Below are positions 15,784 through 24,176 of a DNA stretch of 64,000 nt, one piece after another. The stretch spans positions 1,426,001 to 1,490,000 of the forward strand of contig NZ_CP072467.1 in the NCBI RefSeq assembly GCF_018437505.1, given 5' to 3'. Positions within the stretch are counted from its first letter, which is position 1. Each line of letters begins with the position of its first letter. The notes beneath the pieces are model-generated. The model made no database searches. It had not been told where the DNA came from and saw only the letters and a program-made list of their open reading frames with translations. The position numbers were made by a program, and so were the translations under genes. The DNA comes from Spiractinospora alimapuensis (lineage in GTDB: Bacteria > Actinomycetota > Actinomycetes > Streptosporangiales > Streptosporangiaceae).

Positions 15784-16935
15784 TCAGAAGACGCGCGTGG
15801 CACCGGGGATGGCGCGGATGAGGGCGGCGCCGATCCACGTTGTGGGGACCGCGAGCACGGCCAGGGCGGCGAACTTCGTGACCGCGGGCGCGTCCCACCC
15901 CGACAGCGCGACGCCGATCGCGACGAGCACCAGAGTGTGCAGGAAGTAGACGGCGTAGGCGTTGTCGGACAGGAAGCGGCCGAAGTGGCCCTGCCGGTTG
16001 ACGAAGCGTTGGAAGAGCCACAGCAGGAAGAGGATCATCCCCACGGCGAAGACGCTCTCGAAGGTCGACATGACCAGCGACGCGAAACTCCCCCGCACCA
16101 TGGCCTCCTCGAAGGAGGTTCCGGCGATCGGCGCGAGAAGGACGAGGGCCGCGATGACGGTCGCGAGACCGCCCAGGCCGGCGGCGCGGGGGATCGCGTC
16201 GAACCAGCCGCGCCGGTAGGCCAGCGCGCCGACGGTGAACAGCAGGGCGTACTGCGCGAGGTAGTCGGGGGTCGGCAGGCCCACGATCGGCCAGTAGCTG
16301 CCGATCGGGACGAGGAGACGCCACAGGTAGGTGGCGGCGATGAGCACCAGCGTGAAGCCGGCGATCGCCACGGGACCAGGCAGGCGTCCGGTCCGACGTT
16401 GGGCGATGAGTGTGTGCTCTGGCGGTCGGAAGCTCCGGATCATGACGTAGGCCAGTGAGAACACCAGTAGCGCTTCGACGAACCACATCGGGCCGGGAGT
16501 CCAGGTGATCAGGAGGTAGAGCCAGTAGGGGAGCTCGCCCGCCGCGTCGTCGAGGTAGCCGGAGACCGCGATGATCGGGCGCATCAGCAGGAGGAACAGC
16601 AGCAGTGGGACGCCCAGTCGGACCAATCTGCCGCGCAGGAACGACTTCGATCCTCTCCTGTCGACGGAGCCCGGAACGAAGATCCCGGAGACCATGAAGA
16701 AGAGCCCCATGAAGTACGTCTGGTTCAGGCCGACGAACACGTCCAGGAGTCCGCCACTGGCGTCGTTGGCCGGCTCGGCGTAGAACCACATCGGGATGTT
16801 GCCGTAGGTCAGGGCGGCGTGGTGCAGCACGACCAGCACGGTGAGCAGGACGCGCAGGTTGTCGATGTAGGCGAGTCGGGAGGCCGACGGGGTCTTCGCG
16901 GTCCGCGACCCCTCTCCCGGAGCGTGTGTGGTCAA
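15784..16935 (-). CDS. Membrane acyltransferase family 3 protein
   Basis: Protein of 383 residues with about ten membrane segments, starting at TTG 16935 with AAGG upstream. SRLAYIDNLRVLLTVLVVLHHA near the start contains the RxLAxxxVxxxH pattern of acyltransferase family 3 (OafA/glucan-modifying type). FFMVSG follows in the next segment. Such proteins transfer acyl groups to surface carbohydrates or secondary metabolites. It is divergent from a TetR regulator gene, and a palindrome lies in the shared control region. Confidence 0.88.
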   Translation of the reverse strand: MTTHAPGEGSRTAKTPSASRLAYIDNLRVLLTVLVVLHHAALTYGNIPMWFYAEPANDASGGLLDVFVGLNQTYFMGLFFMVSGIFVPGSVDRRGSKSFLRGRLVRLGVPLLLFLLLMRPIIAVSGYLDDAAGELPYWLYLLITWTPGPMWFVEALLVFSLAYVMIRSFRPPEHTLIAQRRTGRLPGPVAIAGFTLVLIAATYLWRLLVPIGSYWPIVGLPTPDYLAQYALLFTVGALAYRRGWFDAIPRAAGLGGLATVIAALVLLAPIAGTSFEEAMVRGSFASLVMSTFESVFAVGMILFLLWLFQRFVNRQGHFGRFLSDNAYAVYFLHTLVLVAIGVALSGWDAPAVTKFAALAVLAVPTTWIGAALIRAIPGATRVF

Positions 16936-16987
16936 GGTGAAGCCCTTCCAGGGTGACGAGAACGCCGTGGCCGAGTGGTCTATTTTT

Positions 16988-17001
16988 TGTCCGTGCGGAC
17001 A
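16988..17001. promoter_or_regulatory. TetR-type palindrome
   Basis: TGTCCG-TG-CGGACA, a perfect inverted repeat directly preceded by an A/T run (TATTTTT), lies 53 bp upstream of the acyltransferase start and 160 bp upstream of the TetR gene. A likely operator for the TetR protein (inference). Confidence 0.5.
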
Positions 17002-17148
17002 GTTTTCCAGCCGAACGGTTCACGTGCGATCCGGCGTAACCCGGAGATCACCCTAGGGGAACCCCGGCGGACCCCTGTGTACGAACCCAGACCTCCCAGG
17101 GATTTCGGTCGAGCACCGGTGGGGACGCCGACCAGTCGGCGGCGTTGC

Positions 17149-17154
17149 TACCGT
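17149..17154 (+). promoter_or_regulatory. Leaderless -10 box of TetR gene
   Basis: TACCGT with a 6-nt gap to the ATG at 17161 and no ribosome site; fits leaderless transcription. Confidence 0.45.
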
Positions 17155-17160
17155 CTATCC

Positions 17161-17805
17161 ATGCGGTCAGAAAACCAATACCCTGGCCAAGAGGTCGAGG
17201 ACAGCAAGAAGCGCTCCTTCATCGAGGAGGCGCGGCGAACACAGATCATCGAGGCGGCGATCGAGACCCTCGCCGAGGTCGGTTACGCCGACGCCTCGCT
17301 GGCGCGCATCGCCCGGACCGCTGGCATCAGCAAAGGCGTCATCACCTACCACTTCGACGGCAAGGACGAGCTGATCCAGCAGGTCGTCGAGACGGTCTAC
17401 CTCGATATCGCCGGCGCGGTGACCCCTCGGGTCCACGCCCAGCCCACCGCGCGGGAGGCGCTACGCACCCACCTCCTGGAGGTAGCGCGCTACATGCGAC
17501 CGCACCGTTCCCGACTCCAAGCGCTCGGCGAGATCTTCGCCAGCGCCCACCGTCCCGACGCCGACGGCACGCGCCGCTACAACCTCACCGACAACGAGCC
17601 GATCTACCAGGGACTCGAGGAGTTGCTGCGGTGGGGACAGGAAACCGGCGAGTTCCGCGCTTTCGACCGGCGGGTACTCGCGGTGACCTTCCAAGGGGCG
17701 TTGGACACCATGTTCGCCTACTGGGTCGCCTACCCCGACCACGACCTGGAGGACCACGCCTGGCAACTCGCCGAGATCTTCGACCGCGCCACCCGCGCGC
17801 ACTGA
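17161..17805 (+). CDS. TetR-family transcriptional regulator
   Basis: Protein of 214 residues. N-terminal helix-turn-helix: RRTQIIEAAIETLAEVGYADASLARIARTAGISKGVITYHF carries the TetR signature in order (AAI..LAE.GY, ISKGVITYHF); the remainder is the helical ligand-binding domain with a TetR_C-like region (WGQETGEFRAFD). Start chosen at ATG 17161 because coding character begins there and a TANNNT box sits 6 nt before it. Probably represses the divergent acyltransferase gene. Confidence 0.92.
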   Translation: MRSENQYPGQEVEDSKKRSFIEEARRTQIIEAAIETLAEVGYADASLARIARTAGISKGVITYHFDGKDELIQQVVETVYLDIAGAVTPRVHAQPTAREALRTHLLEVARYMRPHRSRLQALGEIFASAHRPDADGTRRYNLTDNEPIYQGLEELLRWGQETGEFRAFDRRVLAVTFQGALDTMFAYWVAYPDHDLEDHAWQLAEIFDRATRAH

Positions 17806-17938
17806 GGTCTTACCCCACGGCCGTGTTGTCTGTTCTCACCCTGACCGCGCCTCTGCCCGCCCAGCCCTCCGCTACGGTCCCGGCGACTACCCACCACGAG
17901 AACCGCCCTCCCTTGAACCCCCACCGCCTCCACAGCGG

Positions 17939-18781
17939 CTACGGCTTGCGCCCCATGCCGCCGAAGTGGTCGATCTCGACTCGGGTGCCGATGTCTGAGG
18001 GATCGGGGCGCCAGTAGGGCACGGAGACGACTCCGGGGTCGATGACGTCGAGGCCGTCGAAGAACCCCAGGAGCTCCTCGGGGGTGCGGTTGACGCGGGG
18101 GTTGGTGCCCACCTTGTTCCAGTGGTTCACCATGGCATCCATGGTGGCGCCGTCGATGACGTTGGTGTCGTCGCACAACGTTAGGTAGCTGCCGGACGGG
18201 AGGGCGTCCAGGAGCCGGTCGATGATGGCCTTCGCCTCGTCGTTGTCGGTCACGTGCCCGATGATGCCCATGAGCATGAGCCCGACCGGTTGACCGAAGT
18301 CGAGGGTCCGCGCGGCCTGGTGGAGGATCTCGTCAGGATCGCGCAGGTCGGCGTCAATATAGTCGGTCGCTCCCTCGGGTGACCCGACGAGGAGAGCACG
18401 CGCGTGCGTCAACACGAGCGGATCGTGGTCGACGTAGACCACGCGGCACTCCGGGGCCACCGCCTGCGCGACCTCGTGGGTGTTGTTGGCGGTCGGCATG
18501 CCGGTTCCGATGTCCAGGAACTGTCGGATCCCCACACCACGGGCGAGGTGGGTGACGGCACGGATGAGGAAGGCCCGGGAGCAGCGGGCGATGGCGTACA
18601 TCTGGGGGTTGCTCTCGATGATCTGCTGCCCGACCTGGCGGTCGACCGGATAGTAGTCCTTGCCGCCGAGCCAGTAGTTCACGATCCGGGCGGAGTGGGG
18701 AACTGTCGTGTCGATCATGTGTCGCTGCTCCTGCTTCCGAGGTTCCGGAGAGGGGGACGAGGGGGACGCGTGGTTCGACAT
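17939..18781 (-). CDS. SAV2177/DUF574-family SAM-dependent methyltransferase
   Basis: Protein of 281 residues, start at MSNHASPSSP (ATG 18781). Diagnostic segments: VPHSARIVNYWLGGKDYYPVD, CSRAFLIRAVTHLA, IRQFLDIGTGMPTANNTHEVA (SAM loop), VVYVDHDPLVL and TPEELLGFFDGL. This family is expanded in actinomycetes and is assigned as methyltransferase by fold; substrates are unknown. Stands alone, divergent from a peroxidase gene. Confidence 0.92.
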   Translation of the reverse strand: MSNHASPSSPSPEPRKQEQRHMIDTTVPHSARIVNYWLGGKDYYPVDRQVGQQIIESNPQMYAIARCSRAFLIRAVTHLARGVGIRQFLDIGTGMPTANNTHEVAQAVAPECRVVYVDHDPLVLTHARALLVGSPEGATDYIDADLRDPDEILHQAARTLDFGQPVGLMLMGIIGHVTDNDEAKAIIDRLLDALPSGSYLTLCDDTNVIDGATMDAMVNHWNKVGTNPRVNRTPEELLGFFDGLDVIDPGVVSVPYWRPDPSDIGTRVEIDHFGGMGRKP

Positions 18782-19075
18782 GGGGACTCGCCTTGGGTCG
18801 GGGGTCATCACCGTCAGCGTAGAAGGTTTCGCGCTCGTCGGCCCGGCGAAGCCGCGACACAGCCGGCATTTCACCCCGCCGACTCTTCCCGCGGTCTCGC
18901 GGTCACTCTCGGTCCACACGGCGAACGGCGCGCTGGCCAGGATACGACGCGCCCGTGTCTCGCGCCCTAGTCAAACTACCGTTCGCAATCGGTCAGATCC
19001 TTTTCGCGCCGGATCTCGAGGGCTATGAACCTAGGCGATGCGCCAGATCCCGACGCGCACCGACGGGGGTACGCC

Positions 19076-20614
19076 ATGAGCGAGACAACGAACCGGATCA
19101 CCGCCCTGCCCGAGCAGCGGGCCGCTGAGATGGCGGGTGTCGGCACCCAGTTAAGGCCGCCGCACCGCACGTCACGGTCGCATGCCAGCCTGCCGCGTGG
19201 TCTGAGCTACGTGGCGGAGTCGCGGACCCACCAGGGCCGCTTTGGCCGAATGTTCCCGCAGCTCCCGCCGTACCTGCCGAATGACGCGGTCATCAGGGCG
19301 GTCGCCCAGCGGATGCGGGAGGACGATCCCGGCGGCGTGGGGGGCGACAACCCCGACATCCCGTCCGGCTTCACCTACCTGGGACAGTTCCTCGACCACG
19401 ACATCACGTTCGACCCGTCGCCGTTGCGGGAACGCACCGAGGATCCGGAAGCCTTGACGAACTTCCGCACGCCACGTTTCGACCTGGACTCGCTCTACGG
19501 CCGCGGACCGGCCGACGATCCCTACCTGTACGACCAGGACAACCCCGGTGGGTTCCTGGTGGACCGGCACGACGGACTTCTTGATCTCCCCCGCAACCGT
19601 CAGGGGCGGGCCCTGATCGGTGACCCGCGCAACGACGAGAACACCTTCGTGGCACACCTCCATCTGACCATGCTCCTGTTCCACAACCGGGTCCTGGAGG
19701 AGATCGACACCTGGTCCGATCGCCCGATCCCCCAAGGTGAGGACCCGTTCGACGCCACCCAACAGTTGGTGCGCTGGCACTACCAGTGGGTGGTGGTGAA
19801 CGACTTCCTCCGCCGGATCGTGGGTTCTGACACCCTCGACGACGTCCTGGTGCGCGAACCTCTCTTCCCCGGCGGACATCCAGTGCTCCAGCCGCGGTTG
19901 AAGTTCTTTCACTGGCACGTCCGACCGTTCATCCCGGTCGAGTTCACCGCCGGCGCCTACCGGATGGGCCACTCCATGGTGCGGGCGCGGTACTTCCTGA
20001 ACTCCATCGTCCCGCCCGAGCCGCCGCCCCTGCTGATCCTGCCGCCCGAGCCGATCAGTGAGGCGGACCCGTTGAGCCACTTCGGCGGATTCCGGCCGCT
20101 CCCCGCCCGCTGGCAGGTGGAGTGGCCCCGGATGTTCGACGTGCCCGGCCCAGGTCAGGAAAGCCGCCAGCCCAGCCGGCTCATGGACGAGCTCGTCGTT
20201 CCGCCGCTGCACACCCTGCCACCCGAGGTCGCGGAGGGCCTGGCCAGCCTGCCGGCCCGCAACCTCACCCGCGGCGCCCACCTGGGCCTGCCTTCGGGAC
20301 AAGACGTGGCGCAGGCGATGGGGGTGACACCGCTGACGGACGCCGAACTGGACCTTCCGGAACCCGGCCCGGCTCCGCTCTGGTACTACATTCTCCGCGA
20401 GGCCAAGATCCAGACCGGGGGCCGCCATCTCGGGGCGGTCGGGGGGCGCATCGTCGCCGAGGTGTTCGTGGGGCTCCTCGCCGAGGACCCCTCCTCCTTC
20501 CTCGCCCGCGCCCCCGGCTGGGAGCCCACACTCCCCAGCGCCCACCCGGGAACCTTCACCATGAGCGACCTCATCACCTTCACCGGCTTCGGCCTCGAGG
20601 AGGTGACGGGCTAG
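19076..20614 (+). CDS. Animal-type heme peroxidase
   Basis: Protein of 513 residues of the peroxidase-cyclooxygenase superfamily. GQFLDHDITFD carries the distal His and Asp; LDSLYGRG, LPRNRQGRALIGDPRNDEN and HLTMLLFHNRVLEE follow; AGAYRMGHSMVR carries the proximal His. The family oxidises halides or organic substrates with hydrogen peroxide. No signal peptide is seen. ATG 19076 has GGGGG 7 nt upstream; ATG 19025 in frame would add 17 residues. A terminator hairpin follows at 20626. Confidence 0.9.
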   Translation: MSETTNRITALPEQRAAEMAGVGTQLRPPHRTSRSHASLPRGLSYVAESRTHQGRFGRMFPQLPPYLPNDAVIRAVAQRMREDDPGGVGGDNPDIPSGFTYLGQFLDHDITFDPSPLRERTEDPEALTNFRTPRFDLDSLYGRGPADDPYLYDQDNPGGFLVDRHDGLLDLPRNRQGRALIGDPRNDENTFVAHLHLTMLLFHNRVLEEIDTWSDRPIPQGEDPFDATQQLVRWHYQWVVVNDFLRRIVGSDTLDDVLVREPLFPGGHPVLQPRLKFFHWHVRPFIPVEFTAGAYRMGHSMVRARYFLNSIVPPEPPPLLILPPEPISEADPLSHFGGFRPLPARWQVEWPRMFDVPGPGQESRQPSRLMDELVVPPLHTLPPEVAEGLASLPARNLTRGAHLGLPSGQDVAQAMGVTPLTDAELDLPEPGPAPLWYYILREAKIQTGGRHLGAVGGRIVAEVFVGLLAEDPSSFLARAPGWEPTLPSAHPGTFTMSDLITFTGFGLEEVTG

Positions 20615-20625
20615 CGTCCACAGAA

Positions 20626-20663
20626 CGAGCCCCCTGTCCCGATGGACGTTGGCCGGGGGCTCG
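20626..20663 (+). terminator. Hairpin terminator after peroxidase gene
   Basis: CGAGCCCCC and GGGGGCTCG form a perfect 9-bp stem around a 20-nt loop, 12 bp past the peroxidase stop. It can also serve the converging operon whose last stop is at 20702. Confidence 0.65.
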
Positions 20664-20701
20664 CCTCCCGATGGCACCGGCGGTCGTCGGTACCGACTCG
20701 A

Positions 20702-21112
20702 TCAGAACGCGAGGGAGATGAGGCCTCCGATGGCCACGAGGATGCCGATGATGCCGGCGAGGGTCAGGGCGACGTCGAAACCGTAGGCGATGGAGCGGAC
20801 CCGCTGTTCGTGGTGGGTCTCGCGCTGCAACATCGGTTCGTACTCGGCCTCGATCTCCCTGATGCGTTCGTCGATCGTGGCGAGTTCGGCGTCGTCGGCC
20901 GCGGTGTCGGTCTGTTCCCCCAGGGCCTTATCCCGCAGAAGGTCGGCCTTTCGGGACAGGACCTCGGCAAGTCGCAGTCCCCGGTGCCGCTCGGCACGGT
21001 TCTTGGCGGCGATCGGGGCGTCGGCACGCTGGTCGTCGATCAGTCCGCGCATTGAACGGGTCAGAAGCCATACCGATATGAACAGAATGCCAAGGCTGTA
21101 GTATAGCGTCAT
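20702..21112 (-). CDS. Small membrane protein with two membrane segments and central coiled coil
   Basis: Unrecognised protein of 136 residues. Membrane segments at about residues 3-18 (LYYSLGILFISVWLL) and 113-134 (FDVALTLAGIIGILVAIGG) flank a charged helical region rich in Glu, Arg and Ala. Fourth and last gene of a leftward operon of membrane-anchored coiled-coil proteins, 43 bp after the preceding stop. Predicted hairpin topology with a helical soluble domain on one side of the membrane. Function unknown. Confidence 0.7.
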   Translation of the reverse strand: MTLYYSLGILFISVWLLTRSMRGLIDDQRADAPIAAKNRAERHRGLRLAEVLSRKADLLRDKALGEQTDTAADDAELATIDERIREIEAEYEPMLQRETHHEQRVRSIAYGFDVALTLAGIIGILVAIGGLISLAF

Positions 21113-21155
21113 CGGATGTTCATCCTCTCGGGATTACTGTGACCGGAGAACTCAC

Positions 21156-22058
21156 TCACTTCTGGCTCGGTCCCTGCTTCTTGGACGAACCCTCACCTTG
21201 GCTGATTCGTACTGTGGTTGTCGTGATGTCGGGCGGTCGCTGAACTGCCTGACTGACAGGCACGGCCGACATGCCCGCATTACTCTTGCCACTCGTCACT
21301 GCATTCCCTGATTGCTGGACGGTCGTAACCTCATCGGTCGAGGCTTGGGCACCTGCTGCCGTATCGACCCCTGGGACCGCATCGAGCGGTTTTGGTACGA
21401 TGTCTTGATGCGGCTCGAGTTCCGCATAGCGACGTCTGAAGTCTGTAACGTCCGCGTCAAACCCTTGCTGAATCTGAGACTGTTCCTTCATGAATTCACT
21501 ATTGACAACCCGGGAATACCCCGCGAGCAACGTCTCGATTTCCGCAATATCGTGTGGCGCCAATCCCGCCGCATCCACAACCTGACCGTGCTCGTTTATA
21601 CGATCTGACAGCCTAAGACGCGCGGCAACTCCTTCAATCCGATCGGCATGCCCCTTAATCTCGTCACTTCTAATAAGAGCCTCTTCCTTGTGCGCGCCGA
21701 TAGCATCCAAACTAGCGCGCGTCTCCTCCAATTCCGCCCACGGAGTTGCCTTCAGATCCTTCGTTTCTTTCATCCCGTTAGCGTGCTTTGTGAGCAACGC
21801 ATCCCGCTTCGTCGCCAATTGACGTTGGGCATCACTCTTCCCATCTGTTTGTTGGAGATACTTGATCACATCACCACGAAGCTGTTCGTTGTCCACTGCC
21901 ATCGAGTTCAACTTCATACCAAACGCGTCACCCGCCTCCTTTTCGGTACTATTGTGAGATTTTCCTCGCCAGTAAATCGCCATCGAGACCAATAGGCCGG
22001 ACCCGGTGATCACAGCGGCTTCGAGCGCAAGAGGTATCTGCAAGAAAGCTTCGATCAT
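21156..22058 (-). CDS. Membrane-anchored coiled-coil protein of unknown function
   Basis: Protein of 300 residues. One N-terminal membrane segment (LALEAAVITGSGLLVSMAIYW), then a long charged helical region to about residue 215, then a Ser/Thr/Gln/Pro-rich tail likely to be disordered. No cysteine or catalytic motif. GGAGTGGTGCG precedes the ATG. Codon use is visibly less GC-biased than in surrounding genes. Third gene of the operon; could be a scaffold or membrane-bound adaptor, but nothing proves this. Confidence 0.7.
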   Translation of the reverse strand: MIEAFLQIPLALEAAVITGSGLLVSMAIYWRGKSHNSTEKEAGDAFGMKLNSMAVDNEQLRGDVIKYLQQTDGKSDAQRQLATKRDALLTKHANGMKETKDLKATPWAELEETRASLDAIGAHKEEALIRSDEIKGHADRIEGVAARLRLSDRINEHGQVVDAAGLAPHDIAEIETLLAGYSRVVNSEFMKEQSQIQQGFDADVTDFRRRYAELEPHQDIVPKPLDAVPGVDTAAGAQASTDEVTTVQQSGNAVTSGKSNAGMSAVPVSQAVQRPPDITTTTVRISQGEGSSKKQGPSQK

Positions 22059-22100
22059 CGCACCACTCCAGCGTCAAGTCGGGACTCGCCCCAGGCGAAA

Positions 22101-22541
22101 TCAAAACGACCAAGGAACAAACGTTAACGCAACCACTACCGCCAGAACATCCAGACAGAACCCCCTAATGAGCCTGCGGCGCATTGCCCACGATTTCTCT
22201 GTTAAACTCCGACCGTCGGGGGAGATTCCGCCCAGCGACCGGCGGATTCCCACACACTCTTGAGTCGCTTTTTCATGCATATTCGCAATCATATCCGAAC
22301 CAATCCCGGTGAATTGATCCCGGAATTGATCTGTCCCGCTGGAGTACCGTTCTATCGCACCAATCTCTCCTTCAGCGCGAACTATTGCCAACTTCACATC
22401 ATCAACACGACCCGCGACAGAGAACAACAAATACTGAGATTTCCGTCCGACCCGCTGATGGACACAGGAGACCGTTACGACGAAATTGGCCGTTATACAC
22501 ACAAGAAGCAGAGCGAACATCATCCAGAAAAATACGGCCAC
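22101..22541 (-). CDS. Membrane protein with two membrane segments, unknown function
   Basis: Protein of about 147 residues. Membrane segments lie at the N-terminus (VFFWMMFALLLVCITANFVV) and C-terminus (FCLDVLAVVVALTFV), with a soluble helical domain between. Two cysteines lie in or near membrane segments and one in TQECVG. Start chosen at GTG 22541 because AAGGAG is 8 nt upstream; a GTG at 22550 would overlap that site. Overall topology mirrors the gene at 20702. Second gene of the operon. Confidence 0.65.
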   Translation of the reverse strand: MAVFFWMMFALLLVCITANFVVTVSCVHQRVGRKSQYLLFSVAGRVDDVKLAIVRAEGEIGAIERYSSGTDQFRDQFTGIGSDMIANMHEKATQECVGIRRSLGGISPDGRSLTEKSWAMRRRLIRGFCLDVLAVVVALTFVPWSF

Positions 22542-22553
22542 ACCAGTCACTCC

Positions 22554-23570
22554 TTAAGGGCCCGGCCGGTTCGATTTTCCACCGGCCCTCAACCTGCCGA
22601 GAAAGTCTTTCGTACGGCTTCCAAACGTCCTACCCTTCTCCGCTTGCTCCACGCTTTCCGAGGTGGCCGCACTCTCGCCTGTGGCCACCCCATTGCCAAT
22701 TTGCTCCTTCAGTCGGCGATTCACAGCCTTTTTCACGCTGAACCCATTCAAGGCGAGCTCCTTGCTGCGCTTCGCGTATTCCCGGTCGACGGCCTGCACT
22801 CGCGGATCTCTATTCGCGAGTTCCTCCAGACGCCTGGCGGTACGCCGTAAATAGCGCGCACTGCTGGTAAGCCGTTCGGCGTTGGCCGCGACGAAGTTCT
22901 TCTTGTTATTAGCCTCCCATTTCAGATCAAAAAAGGGTTTGATTTGAGCCTTCAGGCTCGCGATACCCCGAAGAACTCGGGCCACCGCAACTTCCAGACC
23001 GTCATTATTTCGCTCTTCAAGTATCAAATCAATCTTACTCTTAGCGATCCTGCGTTTCACCTCCATCCGCGCATCCTCCGGAACAAAATACTGCGGCGCT
23101 GTTTCGAGTTTCGCTTTTTCTCCCTTCTTGGAGCTAGGCTTCACCTCCTTGCCATTCTCCGACTCGCCCTTTTCCTTGGTCTTCGCGTCACCCCCTTCTT
23201 TCGCCTCCGACTTGGCGCCTTCCTCGATCTTGACAGTGCCACGCTTGTCGACGACCACGGTGACGCCAAGCGACTCCCCGGAATTAACCCGCTCGATCAC
23301 CTCATCTGCGGTCAGTGGAATCAAATCAGCGTAACGAATATGCGTCCCAGCGATCTTCTTGGCGTCCCATTTTATCCGAGTTAACGGTATTCTTCTCTTC
23401 GGTATTTCGCCGGTCTTCAGGAATCTCGCACGGTCTTTGTTGTTCCTGCTCCTGGTCGGCTCGAGGCGGGCCAACCACATAGTCCCGGCAGCGGCGAAAC
23501 CCAGCGCGGTAAAAACTGCCCACGACTCGAGACCCCCAAAGGCGCTGAGAAGTTGGAAAATCGGCGGCAA
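22554..23570 (-). CDS. Membrane-anchored, Lys/Glu-rich coiled-coil protein
   Basis: Protein of 338 residues beginning at TTG 23570 with AGGA 7 nt upstream. An N-terminal membrane segment (WAVFTALGFAAAGTMWLA) is followed by a small folded part with YADLIPLTADEVIERV and VTVVVDKRGTVKIEEG, a highly charged Lys/Glu/Gly linker (residues about 120-155) and a basic helical domain to the end. First gene of the four-gene operon, starting 118 bp beyond the DUF4913 gene. Lower GC than its surroundings. No family recognised. Confidence 0.7.
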   Translation of the reverse strand: MPPIFQLLSAFGGLESWAVFTALGFAAAGTMWLARLEPTRSRNNKDRARFLKTGEIPKRRIPLTRIKWDAKKIAGTHIRYADLIPLTADEVIERVNSGESLGVTVVVDKRGTVKIEEGAKSEAKEGGDAKTKEKGESENGKEVKPSSKKGEKAKLETAPQYFVPEDARMEVKRRIAKSKIDLILEERNNDGLEVAVARVLRGIASLKAQIKPFFDLKWEANNKKNFVAANAERLTSSARYLRRTARRLEELANRDPRVQAVDREYAKRSKELALNGFSVKKAVNRRLKEQIGNGVATGESAATSESVEQAEKGRTFGSRTKDFLGRLRAGGKSNRPGP

Positions 23571-23688
23571 TGGACATTCCTCACCCTCATTACGTTATTC
23601 ATTTTGTTCCCCGGCTTGGCTCCGAGGCTGATCCATCTTCGGTCACGCGCTACAACGGAAAATGCGCCGCGTGTCACGACCACTCAGA

Positions 23689-24159
23689 TCACCACTCGTC
23701 TTCGAAGAAGCCCTCCGGTGCGGGTTCGTACGGGAGGGGGCGGGGGTCCTGATGGCGACGGGAGGTGCATTCGCGGAAGGGACCGGTGTCGCCGATGATG
23801 ACGCTCATCTGGTAGTCGAGGTGGTCTCGGTACCAGATGGACATGCCCGTCCCGGGCTCCCAGCGCAGCACCTCCCAGGCGTGCCACACGGCGTGGAAGC
23901 GGGACACCGCCTCCGCGTGGCGCCACCACTCGCGGCACCAGCGGAACTGACCGCCTTCCGGGCGGCAGAACATGGGGATGAAGAGCTCGGTGACGAACTC
24001 CTCCACGTTGCGGTAGACCGGCGTCGGCGCGGGGGCTTCTTCCTCTTCCGGGACCAGCTCCTTGTCCTGGGAGCTCGCGTCCCCGGCCGGCTCAAAGGAC
24101 TCCTCCCGCTCGGTCTCCTCCACCTGCTCGCGGTAGTCCTCGGGGGCGGTCTCGCTCAT
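23689..24159 (-). CDS. DUF4913-like protein of the T4SS locus
   Basis: Protein of 156 residues from ATG 24159 (MSETAPEDYRE), with GAGGAA upstream. An acidic, disordered first 60 residues is followed by a compact domain: VYRNVEEFVTELFIPMF, RWCREWWRHAEAVSRFHAVW, then WEVLRWEPGTGMSIWYRDHL and FRECTSRRH. This is the DUF4913 pattern, repeatedly encoded beside actinobacterial conjugation-type genes. Function unknown, cytoplasmic. Last gene of the leftward T4SS-like operon. Confidence 0.75.
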   Translation of the reverse strand: MSETAPEDYREQVEETEREESFEPAGDASSQDKELVPEEEEAPAPTPVYRNVEEFVTELFIPMFCRPEGGQFRWCREWWRHAEAVSRFHAVWHAWEVLRWEPGTGMSIWYRDHLDYQMSVIIGDTGPFRECTSRRHQDPRPLPYEPAPEGFFEDEW

Positions 24160-24176
24160 GCTCGTTTCCTCATCTG

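Noticed and set aside
13697-17023. A single 1108-codon leftward frame
   Set aside because: Only the first part (13697-15646) has coding character; upstream it runs antisense-shifted through the acyltransferase gene in a wrong frame, giving Arg/Pro-rich nonsense.
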